Shown piece by piece: positions 1 through 10,238 of a stretch of 64,000 bases of DNA. The number at the start of each line of letters is the position of its first letter. Position 1 is the stretch's first letter. The notes under the pieces were generated by a model. It ran no database searches. It was not told the origin of the DNA and saw only the letters and a program-made list of their open reading frames with translations. The DNA comes from Astrocystis sublimbata. Lineage: Eukaryota; Ascomycota; Sordariomycetes; Xylariales; Xylariaceae. The stretch covers positions 310,001 through 374,000 of the forward strand of contig JAJNNY010000030.1 of NCBI GenBank assembly GCA_022453515.1, in the 5' to 3' direction. A program made the position numbers and the translations under genes.

Positions 1-1228
1 TAATAGTTGAGGCTACACGCTGAGTCAGCTATCCAGTCAGGTGTTCGAGGGGTAGAAGTAATTTACGCTTCATCAATAGATAATTTGTAAGGTGGGGAGT
101 TCGACAACCCATCATCAGCCACATCATACATGCAGCCGAGAGCCATGGCTGAGTACAGCAGGGCCAGGTTTCTCTTCTCCTCTGTTCCCATCTCATCACT
201 TGGGTTGTCGTACAGATTGTGGAGCATCTCGTAGAAACTAGGCTTGTGGACAATACGCAGGAGGCAAGTCGCATTGTCTAAAGACTCGGTGCAGAGAGCA
301 ATAGCTCTCGTCTTGGGTGGTAAGTTACGAATGGACGGGCCAGGGGTGCCGCCCCACGGGGAGCCGCGTGAACTGGGCGAATCTAGAGCAGTAACACCTG
401 AAGGTCGAGGGGGCCGCGGCATAAATGGAATCTGATAGTCTCTCCCTAGCAGAGTTCGGAAATGTTTCTTCATTTGTTTAAAGAATACCGAGCCAGAGGA
501 GGTGCCGTGAAAATCATAGTCGCCGATTTCGTTCAGATCGAGTTGGCCTGCGCCGGTTATCATGGACTGTAGCTGGTTCTCGGTAGTCGAGGATTTCGCC
601 TGATCCTTCTTTTGGGCAGCAGCAGCCTTCTGTCTCGCCTGCTCGCGCATACGAAACTCCTGCTGGACGGAGGGATCCAAGTTTGGATCGTTCAGGTCGA
701 CATCGGGCATGAATTTGCGCAGCAAAGCCTCGGCCCGGGATAGCTTGTTTTCTAGCGCCTCGATGTATTGAGGTGCCGGGTTTCTCCGACGGTTGGAGGG
801 TTTATCGTAGGTACATTCTGCAAAGGCAATGAGCAACAAGATGACGGCAAGTGGGACAAATGAAGGAAAATAGCGAAAATAATACCATAGCTGTAGACTT
901 GGCAATGGGTGCAAGGCTGCTTGCCGTCGCATTTGATCTTCTTGCGGCGGCACTCGTCGCAAGCGCGCGTGACGCGGCGACGCTGTTGCAGAGGAAGCTG
1001 GGGAGTAGGGCGAGAGGACGAGTCGGAGGGCAGCTCGGTATCGTCCTGATCCTGGGGGGTCTCGCGGGGAGACTGTGTCTCCGAGGCCCTCGTGGTGGAG
1101 TTGGTGTCGTCGGGCTGGTCAGCGACAGTAGCGGCGGCGGGGGAGGTGACGCGGTCGGTGGTCGGAGATCTGGTGGCCGCTCGATCCGCGGGAGGCTGCG
1201 AGGGGCTCGCGGAGGGCGTCATCTCCAA
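1..1228 (-). CDS. FarA/CTF1-type Zn2Cys6 transcription factor, 3' part cut off by window edge
   Basis: Likely a nuclear DNA-binding activator of the FarA/FarB (cutinase transcription factor 1) family, which controls fatty-acid and cutin catabolism in filamentous fungi. Exon 1 is 1228-886 and exon 2 is 817-67, with a 68-nt intron (885-818). Exon 2 ends at a GTAAAT donor (66-65) and the next intron runs off the window, so the C-terminal half is absent. After a Ser/Thr/Gln-rich N-terminus (about 80 residues) comes a perfect C-x2-C-x6-C-x5-C-x2-C-x6-C cluster beginning [13 protein letters not shown]. It is followed by a linker and coiled-coil stretch ([19 protein letters not shown]) typical of the FarA/CTF1 branch. 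The start of the fungal TF middle-homology region is visible ([24 protein letters not shown]). The intron separates the fifth and sixth zinc-binding cysteines. ATG at 1228 begins MEMTPSAS; the next in-frame ATG is two codons later. Family is fairly sure; which paralogue is not. Confidence 0.85.
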
Positions 1229-4200
1229 GCCGGGTGATGCACTCCGGAACGAGGCGATGGACGGGTAGGCGAGGCGGGACTGCAGGTGACGGGAGCGGCC
1301 CGAGGGGGTCGTCGAGGGGACGGGACGGACAGGCGGCCTTCGGGATCAGCGAGAACTGTCTACTTGTTGCAGGACGAGCGTGCTGGTCGCATCTTGAACT
1401 AGAGCCGGCGAAGTGAGGGTCGATGAGTGCGTGGCGGGCGTGGCTGAGTAGCTGAGTAGCTGGGTTACGTGTAGTCGCCGAGTCGACAAGGACAACAGCT
1501 CCGTGCGTGTGGCGTGGCTCGATACGTGCCTCTTTGTCTTTGTGCTCGAAGCGAATGCAATGCGATGCCGAGTCTGCTGTGTGTCCGAGGGTGTGTCCGT
1601 GTGTGTATCCGCACGACAGAATTGATGTAGCGGATGGAGATAATGGAGCGGAATGGATCTGTCTAGATGGAGCAGGTAGACGTGATGGATCGGGATTGAA
1701 GTGAGGGAGGCAGTTCAGCGGCGGTGCTCTCGCAGTGGTAGGGCGAGGTAAGCAATGTTGGTTGGCGAGGTTAGGTAGGGTAGGTCCGCCGGCACCTTCG
1801 CACGTTACCTGACAAAGGCGCCTTCTGTTCAATTTGCTGGGGGGCTTGGGGGGAGGGAGGAGCACAATGTCCCAAAACCTGCCTGAAGGACAGACGGCTT
1901 CCACTACGTAGTTGTACCTAAGTACCTCCCTCGCAGCGATCAATGAGATGTGTGTGATGCGTGTGGGTGGAGGGCACGCCGCCGCGACAGGCCAATGGGA
2001 GGCTGGCGCAGCGACCACACAGCGCCCTTGGGGCCTTGGTTGAGCAACGCCGAGCTTTGGATGGAGGCGTAGGGGGCGCCAGAGCAGCGCCAAGAAGCTA
2101 GCATTTGGGGCTCTGATTGGTTTAGAAAGACTGAGAAGCGGAGTAGGTGGATCCATATCTCGGCGCCTTGTATAGCTCATGTACTGTATGGAGTAATACT
2201 TCCTATACGCAACCTCTGAAGTACCTATCCTACATGAGAGCCAAGTACGCGATTTGTCCTAAAACAGCGTGCCCAGATCTGCCAGTCCAACTGCTAAGTC
2301 GTTGCAGAGTCTGCCATGGCTAGCGGGACGAGTCACGATCTGAGGAGCTACCTGAGGTAGGTAATTCCTTCTTACCTGCCTCGCCTGCCCGCTGCAGATG
2401 GGTAGGTCCGTAACGGACACCAACAAATAGGTAGTACGATACTCACCCCTACGCACTGATGTGCTCTTGTTTCTGTGCCGCGAGCCCGGCCCATGTCAAA
2501 CCCTCCGAACCGAATATCTGGACAGGTATCAAAGCTCTAGGGCTTAGCTTGTCTTCGGAAATAACTCGCACTTATCTCGTAGGTATGTTCATGTTGATAT
2601 AATATCAGTACAATAAACCCCAGAGATCCCCGGGTTGCCGAGAGGTTTCGAAAGTGTAATCGGCCTACTCGTCCTCAGCATCCGAATGGAGGGACTATAA
2701 ATTCTAATGTCTACTAGTAGCCACGGTAGCAGGTCCGTATCGACGTGGATGTGGCACAGTCCGTACCCAAAGTCCTTGTCGTCGGCGGATTGTTTCGTTG
2801 GTAACTTTGGAAGGCTTCGGGGCAGGCACTGACGCCGCAGCCCGAGCCTGTCAACATTGAACACACTTCCTACTGCACCTGGAGTCATCAGACCATCTTC
2901 TGCTTGGCTTCCAGATCTTTCGGACCACTCGTACCTATCATACTGCTAGGTACTAACTATACCGAGTCCATACGGTGCGAATGATGGCAATCGGCGCTGC
3001 CTCAGATACGCGAAGAGGGCAGCCAGGTTTCAGGTGAGCACTTACAGCTGTCCCAACGCCCTCGACTTATACCAAGCGTAATAGACCCCTCGCCCCTCTA
3101 TCTTATGCCCAGCCAAGACACCGTGCAGCTTGTCGTGAGACGGGCCGTTCTTGACCTCCGTAAGATGGAGTCGAGCGTGGTGCTTATCGCTGACCTGACT
3201 TGATCCAACCTACATGTGAATATTGCTGTCAACCTACCTCTACGTCATGCCATTGGTGGCTCTCGACGACTTGGCAATAGGCTTCTTACCGCATCAATCT
3301 TCATCTGCATTCCCACAGCAATACTATAGGGAGCTATCATGCGAGCCTCAGCCTGGTATCAATAGGGCATGACATGGCGTTATTACTGTCTGCTCTCGGC
3401 CACTTATACTCCCAAATGTTTGCTGAAAATAGCCAACCCGGGGTGCCAGGCTTGGCTGCACGGGTTGGGCGCCAAACAAAAAATCACTAAGCGGAGTACT
3501 GGGTAAAGAGCCTCAGTCTGTACTTACAGCAAAAGACAAGCTTCGCATTTAATTTCTATTGTTGGATTGATTGGTGAGGTAATATAGAACTATCATTGCC
3601 TTACCCACATTGGAACCACACGAGCCACACGCCCTTTCTTTGTTACCGCTGACCCACCTCAGTCTATTGTCCTCAAGAAATACAACAAAACTTTGCGTCA
3701 CTGGCGAGCAAAATGACGAAAAATAAGAGTCATGTTTGGAGTTCCTATCTTTAAGGTCATCGCCGTTTGCTGCTACCAAAAGCCTTGACAGCTTGCATCC
3801 ACATCAGTGATGCCCACCTCGTGGAGGAAGGGGGTTGGGGATGATGCGAGACAAGCTCGACCAGCAGCTAGTGTTAGACTGGTGTTTGGGTTTTGGGGAC
3901 GTGTGGTTCTCGTCTAACGTGCCTCGAAGTTCTGCTGTGCGTCAACACCCAATTGGACCAAGTGGTGCCCCATACCATCCTGTCGCAGCATCGGTGGTTC
4001 CGTCTGTGAGGCACAAGCATACACAAGAGATCTGGCATCTCAAAAAAGACCAAGACAAGACAAGAGTGACAGGAACTGCAGCTCTTTGCAAGTTGTAAAC
4101 CGCGCTGATTGGGCAATCATCGGATCGACAAATCACATTCGCATAGCATGCTCGGAAAGATTCCCGTACCTAACGCTGCTCTATCATTTGCTTTGATTGG

Positions 4201-5981
4201 AGTGCGGCGGCACAAGAGATCCCGGAAAAGCGGCACGTGAAGATGCCAGGCCCCTAGTATGGTATAATAAGGTTAAGTAGGCCCCAATCTCGCCATTGCT
4301 TGCCGATGAACATAACTAAACGCAGGGAGAAACAAATAACCGGGACCCAACATGCGAGATGGGGGCTCCCCAGGGAGATACTGAGCGAGCCTGCCTCGTG
4401 CCGAGTGGGAGATACTTACATTTAGATGTGTCTATATGCAGCCCAGTCTGATGTGCACTCGGCGACTCCGGAGCGGCCGCTCGGGAAGCGGGATTCGGCA
4501 AAGCGTCCGTCACTCTGCTTTCGCATAGCACATATCTCATGAGAATACTACGGGAATAATACCGAGCTATATTTTGTTCTAAGTAACTTGGCCTTAACCC
4601 AAGGCTCACGCCGTTCAGCCCGCCGGCCTTTCCTCAATATCCACGGCCCCGCTGTTTCGGCCCAGCACCTCAATCAATGATTCTCAATCCTTTCGAGCAT
4701 CAACATCTGCCATTTCGAGTTCATGCATGTACAAGATTGCCATAATTCTCGGCAAAGGTAAGTTGTTGCCTAAAGTCCTCGTCAAATTTAGTAACCCACA
4801 AAGCTCGGCGAAAGTCAACAGTAAGATTGCCACAGCTCCGATCAACACAGAGGTAGGAACGAGTCAATGACAAGAACTTCCTGCAAGAGACTTTCCCCGA
4901 AGCAGAAGGCAGCACACAATATTCCAGAACACTACTGAACAGGGCAACACTATTCATATATGGTAATGCGCAGCCCGGTCCCGGTTCCCAAATCGGTTGG
5001 CATTATAAGATACGAAATCCAAACTACTGTAGGGCCGTTGGTGATCCTTGCCAAATAGTGCGTACGGCTCTTGTGTGCATACATGCTGCCTTAGTTGCTA
5101 ATTACATATGTATATATAGCTCAATACGCAGCCCAAGCTGCACGAATGACCACGGTATTTCCCTCCGAAAAACAGAAGATATGCTACTATCAAATGTTCA
5201 TTAAGCATCCCATTTGAGTCTCCAGAGTATTCTCGGCCGGGACCTACCGTACTCATGGAGGCGGTCAAGAACACCTACTCACAACGCCAAGACAGCTCAT
5301 TTTCTCACATGCCAAGATCCTCTCACAAGATCAAAGAACTCTCTATTGAACATTTTATGTAATTAGCTAAAGCAGCGCAGAACTACTTAACTACAGGAGT
5401 TGGAATATCCACGATTGTTAGCCCCTAGCAAACTCATGTGCATACATACATCTGTAGCAGAAACTAACAGCCGAGGACAGCCAAACAAGAATTGAAGGAA
5501 GAAACAGCCATGGCGCCCAGAAACATAACGTCATCAAATCCATTCGGGTAATACCACCGGTACGCAATGTGTAGCCCTACAACATCAGATCAGCCTACAT
5601 GAAATACAATGAGGAAAATACGGGGAAGCTCACTTTAGCCTGCACGTGGGGCTCTTCTACGAGTAAAGGCAGCGGCACACGTACAGTGCAATGACCCGCT
5701 ACTGCATCCCGGGCACTCACTCTGATTGGTGATATCCCATGCAGCCTGCGCAAAGTACACAGTAAGTACCTGCCGAGGCGCATCTGGGGTAAGTCGAAGC
5801 TCTTATCTTATCGCAATGATACGAAAAAAGTATACTTCGGATAACACAATCCATGAAGCGCCGACGAGATCAGTGAACATATTGCCGCTGCAGCAAACAA
5901 CCAAACTCAGCCATGCCAATGACGATCTCATAGTCCTGGCACCTATTGGTCTGATTATGTGCTTACATTTTCACTCCGCCC
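1229..5981. other. Long divergent intergenic region, no supported gene
   Basis: About 4.75 kb lies between the divergently transcribed FarA-like regulator and the NSUN5-type gene. Positions 1230-2150 are GC-rich and presumably carry the 5' leader and promoter of the regulator. Positions 2200-5900 are of mixed composition and only short open frames occur, none with recognisable domains or coding character. No tRNA, 5S rRNA or repeat was recognised. A small unspliced RNA gene cannot be excluded. Confidence 0.5.
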
Positions 5982-7809
5982 ATGTCTCTATACCACGAGG
6001 CAGCCGACATCCTGTCGGCGCCCGAGTCGACCGGCGGTAGCCTCAAGCAGCGCATCTTCGGGCAGGGGCCGAAAACCAAGAAACTCAAGTCGCCTCCTCA
6101 ACAACTGTATGCTCTCGTCTTCGAGACCTGCAAGTGGAGCTCCGTGCTCAAGGAGGTCATAGATAGCTCGGAGCTCCTCCGTCATGAGCGCAAGGTATGA
6201 ATGTGAACCCACTCACTTACCTATATGCGATATAGGCAGACGTGTCTCAAGATATCATTACAACATAAGAAGAGTACTGATACATCATACACAGCTCACC
6301 CCACTACTAGCCCTCCTACTCACCCATGACTTCCTGCTCTCAAAAGGCGGCATTGCCCTCCCCGCCTCTCACGGCCTCAGAGCAGCCATAGAGCGGCACA
6401 AGGCCCGTCTCACCTCCGAACTAACCCGGGCGCGTCTGCGTCGCAAGGCCCCATCCACCTCCGCCCTCCGGCAGCTCGTGACCGTCGAAGCCGCCGGGCA
6501 GTATCCGCGGTGGGTGCGCGTGAACACCATCAAAACGACACTCCAGACCCAGCTCGACACGACTTTCGCGAGCTTCAGTCGCGTGCCTAGCGTGCGCGAT
6601 GTCATCACCGGCTCACCGGCAGGGAACCTGCTGCACGTCGACGAGCACGTGCCTAATCTACTAGCTCTGTCGCCCGCTTTCGAAATCACCAAGACGCAGG
6701 CGTATATCTCCGGCGCCGTGATCCTGCAGGACAAGGCCTCCTGCTTCCCGGCGTATCTGCTCGATCCGCGGCCTGCGCACGGCGACGTGATCGACTCGTG
6801 CGCGGCGCCGGGGAACAAGACGACGCACGTCGCAGCCATTGTCAAGTCGCGCATGGCTGAGGGCGAGGGTGGGGCGCACAAGCAGACAGTCTTCGCGTTC
6901 GAGAAAGACTCTCATCGCGGCCTCACGCTCGACAAGATGGTGAACCTCGCCGGCGCGCAAGGGATAACCAAGATGTCTCTCGGCCGGGATTTCCTCAAAG
7001 TCGACCCCGCCGCCCCTCTATACAGCAAGGTCGGCGCCCTGCTTCTAGACCCGAGTTGCTCTGGTAGCGGGATCGTCGGGCGCGACGCCATGCCGACTGT
7101 CCATCTTCCCGAGCTGCCGACAGCGCCCAACAACAAGAACCGCAAGCGGAAGCGGGAAGACAACAGAGAGGAGGAAAGCGCCGCCCAGGTCCTCGTCGAC
7201 GACGACGGCCAGGAAACAGTCGTCTCTTCCGAGAAGGAGATGAAGAGGCGCCTAGACGCCCTCTCGTCCTTCCAGCTGACGCTTCTCCTGCACGCCTTCA
7301 CTTTCCCCGCCGCGAGGCGCGTCACCTATTCCACGTGCTCTGTCCACGCCGAGGAGAACGAGCTGGTCGTTCTGCAGGCGCTGCGGTCTGAGGTGGCGCG
7401 GAAAAGGGGCTGGCGCGTCATGAAGCGCGACGAACAAGTTGAGGGGATGCGGCAGTGGCCGGTGCGCGGCGAGCGAGAGGCCAGTGAGGGGGACGGGGAA
7501 GTTGCTGATGCTTGCATTCGCTCGTATAAAGATGATGGACGGGGCGTGATGGGGTTCTTCGTTGCTGGGTTTGTTAGGGACGATGCTCTAGTTCAAGCTG
7601 GGGCTGAGGAGGAAAAGCCTGCGCTGGGAAATGGGCGTCTTGAGAAATCTGAGTCGAAGAAGCAAAAGACGCTGCGCAGTAATGGCCAGTTGAAGAACGG
7701 ATCGGATGCTACAATGGCCGACGCAGATGATGCAAATTCAGGATCTGACAGAGATTCGAGCGACAGCAGCGATTCTGACGGAGACGAATGGGGCGGTTTC
7801 GACGATTGA
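5982..7809 (+). CDS. RCM1: NSUN5/Rcm1-type 25S rRNA (cytosine-C5)-methyltransferase
   Basis: A SAM-dependent m5C methyltransferase of the NOL1/NOP2/Sun family; the yeast relative Rcm1 (NSUN5 in animals) methylates one cytosine of large-subunit rRNA in the nucleolus. Exon 1 is 5982-6194 and exon 2 is 6295-7809, with a 100-nt phase-0 intron, giving about 575 residues. Exon 1 has the family N-terminus (MSLYHEAADIL, LYALVFETCKW). Exon 2 carries the RNA-binding segment ending PRWVRVNT, the SAM motif DSCAAPGNKTTHVAA (about residues 237-251), motif IV DPSCSGSG with Cys326, and motif VI YSTCSVHAEENE with the catalytic Cys419. Both cysteines of the two-cysteine mechanism are present. A charged insertion with an Arg/Lys-rich patch (about 350-390) and a C-terminal Asp/Ser-rich tail after about residue 500 look like nucleolar low-complexity additions. 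ATG 5982 aligns with the usual family start. Confidence 0.93.
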
Positions 7810-8681
7810 TCGAAGCACACATATCCCAAGTTGAAAGGGACAGAGGAATAACTAGGCAGTCTGAGGGCGCAAAATGACCACGATGCGGGTTTTGGCGCCA
7901 TCGGCCTGCTGCTCCTTTTTGATACCAGCGCCTTATACGTACGTTCGTGCCACCAATCCATCTACGAGGAGCAACACGAACAAAACCATCACTTGACGAC
8001 TAGGTGGCTTTCAACCATGTCTGGACGGTAGGGTTGGGGTCTTGAGATGCGGCCACTATGTTGGGTATTTTCGAATCATACTCCCAGAGCTGTGAGCAAA
8101 CTTCAGATAAATGAACTCGAACAATCGTGGTCATGGCAAGAACCTCTTGATAGGGTTCCCTGCCAACGCCCGTACATGTAAATGTAAGTAAGCATGTAAA
8201 GCTACGACAACCACTTCATGTCACATACACAGCAAGGCACGAACATAACCAGATAAGAAGTCAAAAGGTTAACTTGATAAATGCTCTTCTATTCAAAGGT
8301 ACCATAGATCAGATAGCAGAAAAAAAAAAAAGGATATACATTCGAATTGAAGATCCCAACATCTTCCTCCGCTTTCTTCATCATCATCAAAAATTCGCAG
8401 GTGAAAAAATAACCCCGCACGCTTTCGTTCCTTCTTGTTTGTCACAATCAGCCAAGAAGCCAGCACCTTAAGATAGAAGTAAAAAATTGGATATGTTCAT
8501 AGCATCGTTGAGCATGAGCGATAAATAAAGCTGGCTGGCTTTTTCCAGAAGAAAAAGAACCCTCCCTTTTTATGTTTCCCCCTTTCTCATGTTTGTTTGT
8601 TTGTTACCCTAAAACCCTGTATACAAGAAGATTTGAAAATGTTTTGCTTGCCCAGCTGCTTCGACCCTCAGAGTGGATGAC
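7810..8681. other. Convergent 3' intergenic region
   Basis: The stretch between the stop codons of the NSUN5-type gene (plus) and the DUF1996 gene (minus) contains both 3' untranslated regions. It is AT-rich toward 8300-8650, with an A-run at about 8321-8332 and T/GTTT-rich stretches. No coding frame or RNA gene was recognised. Confidence 0.55.
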
Positions 8682-10238
8682 TTAGCGACGAGCAGCGAAG
8701 CTGCCGCCAAGGTGGCGCGCAGCATGGCCGTGCGCGTGCCGGGGAGCACGGCGGGCGTTCTGCGTGGCCTCGGCGGCGGCGACGGTGGTGGTGTAGGTCA
8801 CGGTGACGATGTCATAGATGGTCTTGATGCCGGGGTTGCCTTGCTCGACAGGGTAGGCGGGGGCGTCAGTGGGAGCCGGAGTGTCGACGACCGCAGCGGC
8901 GCTGGAGCTCTCGATGAAAGCACCGCCGGCAGGCTGGTCGCCACCAGCAGGCGTGTTGTTGTCCTGAGACTCGACGGTGGGAGTGGCGGCGGCGGCAGCA
9001 GCAGTGGTGGGGGTCTCCTCGGCAGCCTTGGTCTCGGCGGGGCTGTCCTGCTTCTGGGAGGTGGCGCTGGCGGCGGGAGCGTTGGAGGAGGCCTTGGGGG
9101 GAGCGGGAGAGTCGACGGATCCACCGCTGACACCACCCTTGCCCCAGCCGGTGATCAGGCTGCCGACGACGGGAAGCTCCGTGATGATCTGGCCAGGCTC
9201 CATGATCTTGCCGTAGGCGGGCGGGATCTTGCAGTCGTTGACCTTGTTGAGGCCGCCGGGGATCTGGGGGCACTGGTCCATGCCGATGTCGCCGGCGTCG
9301 CAGGTGTCGATGATGGTCTGCAGGGTGTTCTGGTCCCAGCCGGAGATGAAGTCGCCGTGGGAGCTGAAGCCAGTGGCGTCGCCGGTAGAGAGGACGAAGG
9401 GCTGCGACTTTCCGTCGGGGGTCCACAGGTCGTCGAACAGGGGGGTGTTCCAGTAGACCTCGAAGAAGATGTGAGGGGTGTGGATCCAGCCCTTGGGGCA
9501 GTTCTGCTTGAAGCCCGAGTTGGAGGGGAACTTCATGTTGTTGACGTGGTCGTCCAGGCCAGCCTCGGGGTTGTAGCACGAGGGGAAGTGGATGTCCTGG
9601 CGCAGAGGCGAGGCGTAACCGTCGCAAGGGTACAGAGGGAAACCACTGCCAGAGCCCTTGTTGTTGGGGTCAACCATACCGGCGGTGCTGCCGTCCGAGT
9701 CGACCGGGTACGATGGGGGGTCGTAGCTCGACCGCGGGCAAGTCCACTGGACAGGGTTGATGGGCATTCCATTGTCAGGGTCGAGGTTGAGGGCACCACC
9801 CGACTCGGGAACGGAACGGGTCTTGGAGTCACCGCTCAGCATCTTCAAGCCGATGGGGAAGGGCTTGATCTCGTCGTCAGTGGCCTCGAAGAAGTAGTAC
9901 ACGTTCATGTAGAACATGGGGACCTTCTGGAAGGTGCCGTTCTTGGGGTCCTGGAACATGACCGAAGGAACCCAGTAGTTACTCTTGTCGTTGGCGATCT
10001 TGGCAGTCGTGCACGTCGACTTCATGAGCTGGTCGCCCTCGACGGTAGGGCCGAAGTTGCTGCCTCCCATGATACCGTGGTAGTGGGTGGAGATAGAGCC
10101 GGGGTTGACGACGGGGTCCATGGGGCCCTCGGTCAAAAAGCCGTCGCCGTCAAATCGAAGAACGGCGAAGGTGCGGCCGTCCTTGGCCGAGGCCAGGGCA
10201 GCCATCGAGGCCATGGCGGTAGCAGTGGTGAACTTCAT
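8682..10238 (-). CDS. Secreted DUF1996-domain protein
   Basis: An intronless gene of 518 residues. Residues 1-18 (MKFTTATAMASMAALASA) form a typical signal peptide, so the product enters the secretory pathway. Residues about 25-290 form a DUF1996 domain, seen as FDGDGFLTEGPMDPVVNPG, STHYHGIMGGSNF, WTCPRSSYDPP, IHFPSCY, CPKGWIHTPHIFFEVYW and HGDFISGW. This fungal family has conserved His, Cys and Trp residues but no settled biochemical activity; secreted and sometimes WSC-linked members are known. From about residue 380 the chain becomes an Ala/Pro/Thr/Ser-rich linker of about 90 residues, likely O-mannosylated, then a short basic His/Arg/Ala-rich end. No clear GPI hydrophobic tail is seen, so the protein is probably extracellular or wall-associated. 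Strong C/G third-position codon use makes both strands open here, which explains a long antisense frame. Confidence 0.9.
   Translation of the reverse strand: MKFTTATAMASMAALASAKDGRTFAVLRFDGDGFLTEGPMDPVVNPGSISTHYHGIMGGSNFGPTVEGDQLMKSTCTTAKIANDKSNYWVPSVMFQDPKNGTFQKVPMFYMNVYYFFEATDDEIKPFPIGLKMLSGDSKTRSVPESGGALNLDPDNGMPINPVQWTCPRSSYDPPSYPVDSDGSTAGMVDPNNKGSGSGFPLYPCDGYASPLRQDIHFPSCYNPEAGLDDHVNNMKFPSNSGFKQNCPKGWIHTPHIFFEVYWNTPLFDDLWTPDGKSQPFVLSTGDATGFSSHGDFISGWDQNTLQTIIDTCDAGDIGMDQCPQIPGGLNKVNDCKIPPAYGKIMEPGQIITELPVVGSLITGWGKGGVSGGSVDSPAPPKASSNAPAASATSQKQDSPAETKAAEETPTTAAAAAATPTVESQDNNTPAGGDQPAGGAFIESSSAAAVVDTPAPTDAPAYPVEQGNPGIKTIYDIVTVTYTTTVAAAEATQNARRAPRHAHGHAARHLGGSFAARR

Noticed and set aside
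1119..2180. A 353-codon minus-strand frame upstream of the FarA-like gene
   Set aside because: It overlaps the regulator's start in another frame, is Pro/His/Arg-rich without domains, and fits a C/T-rich leader region.
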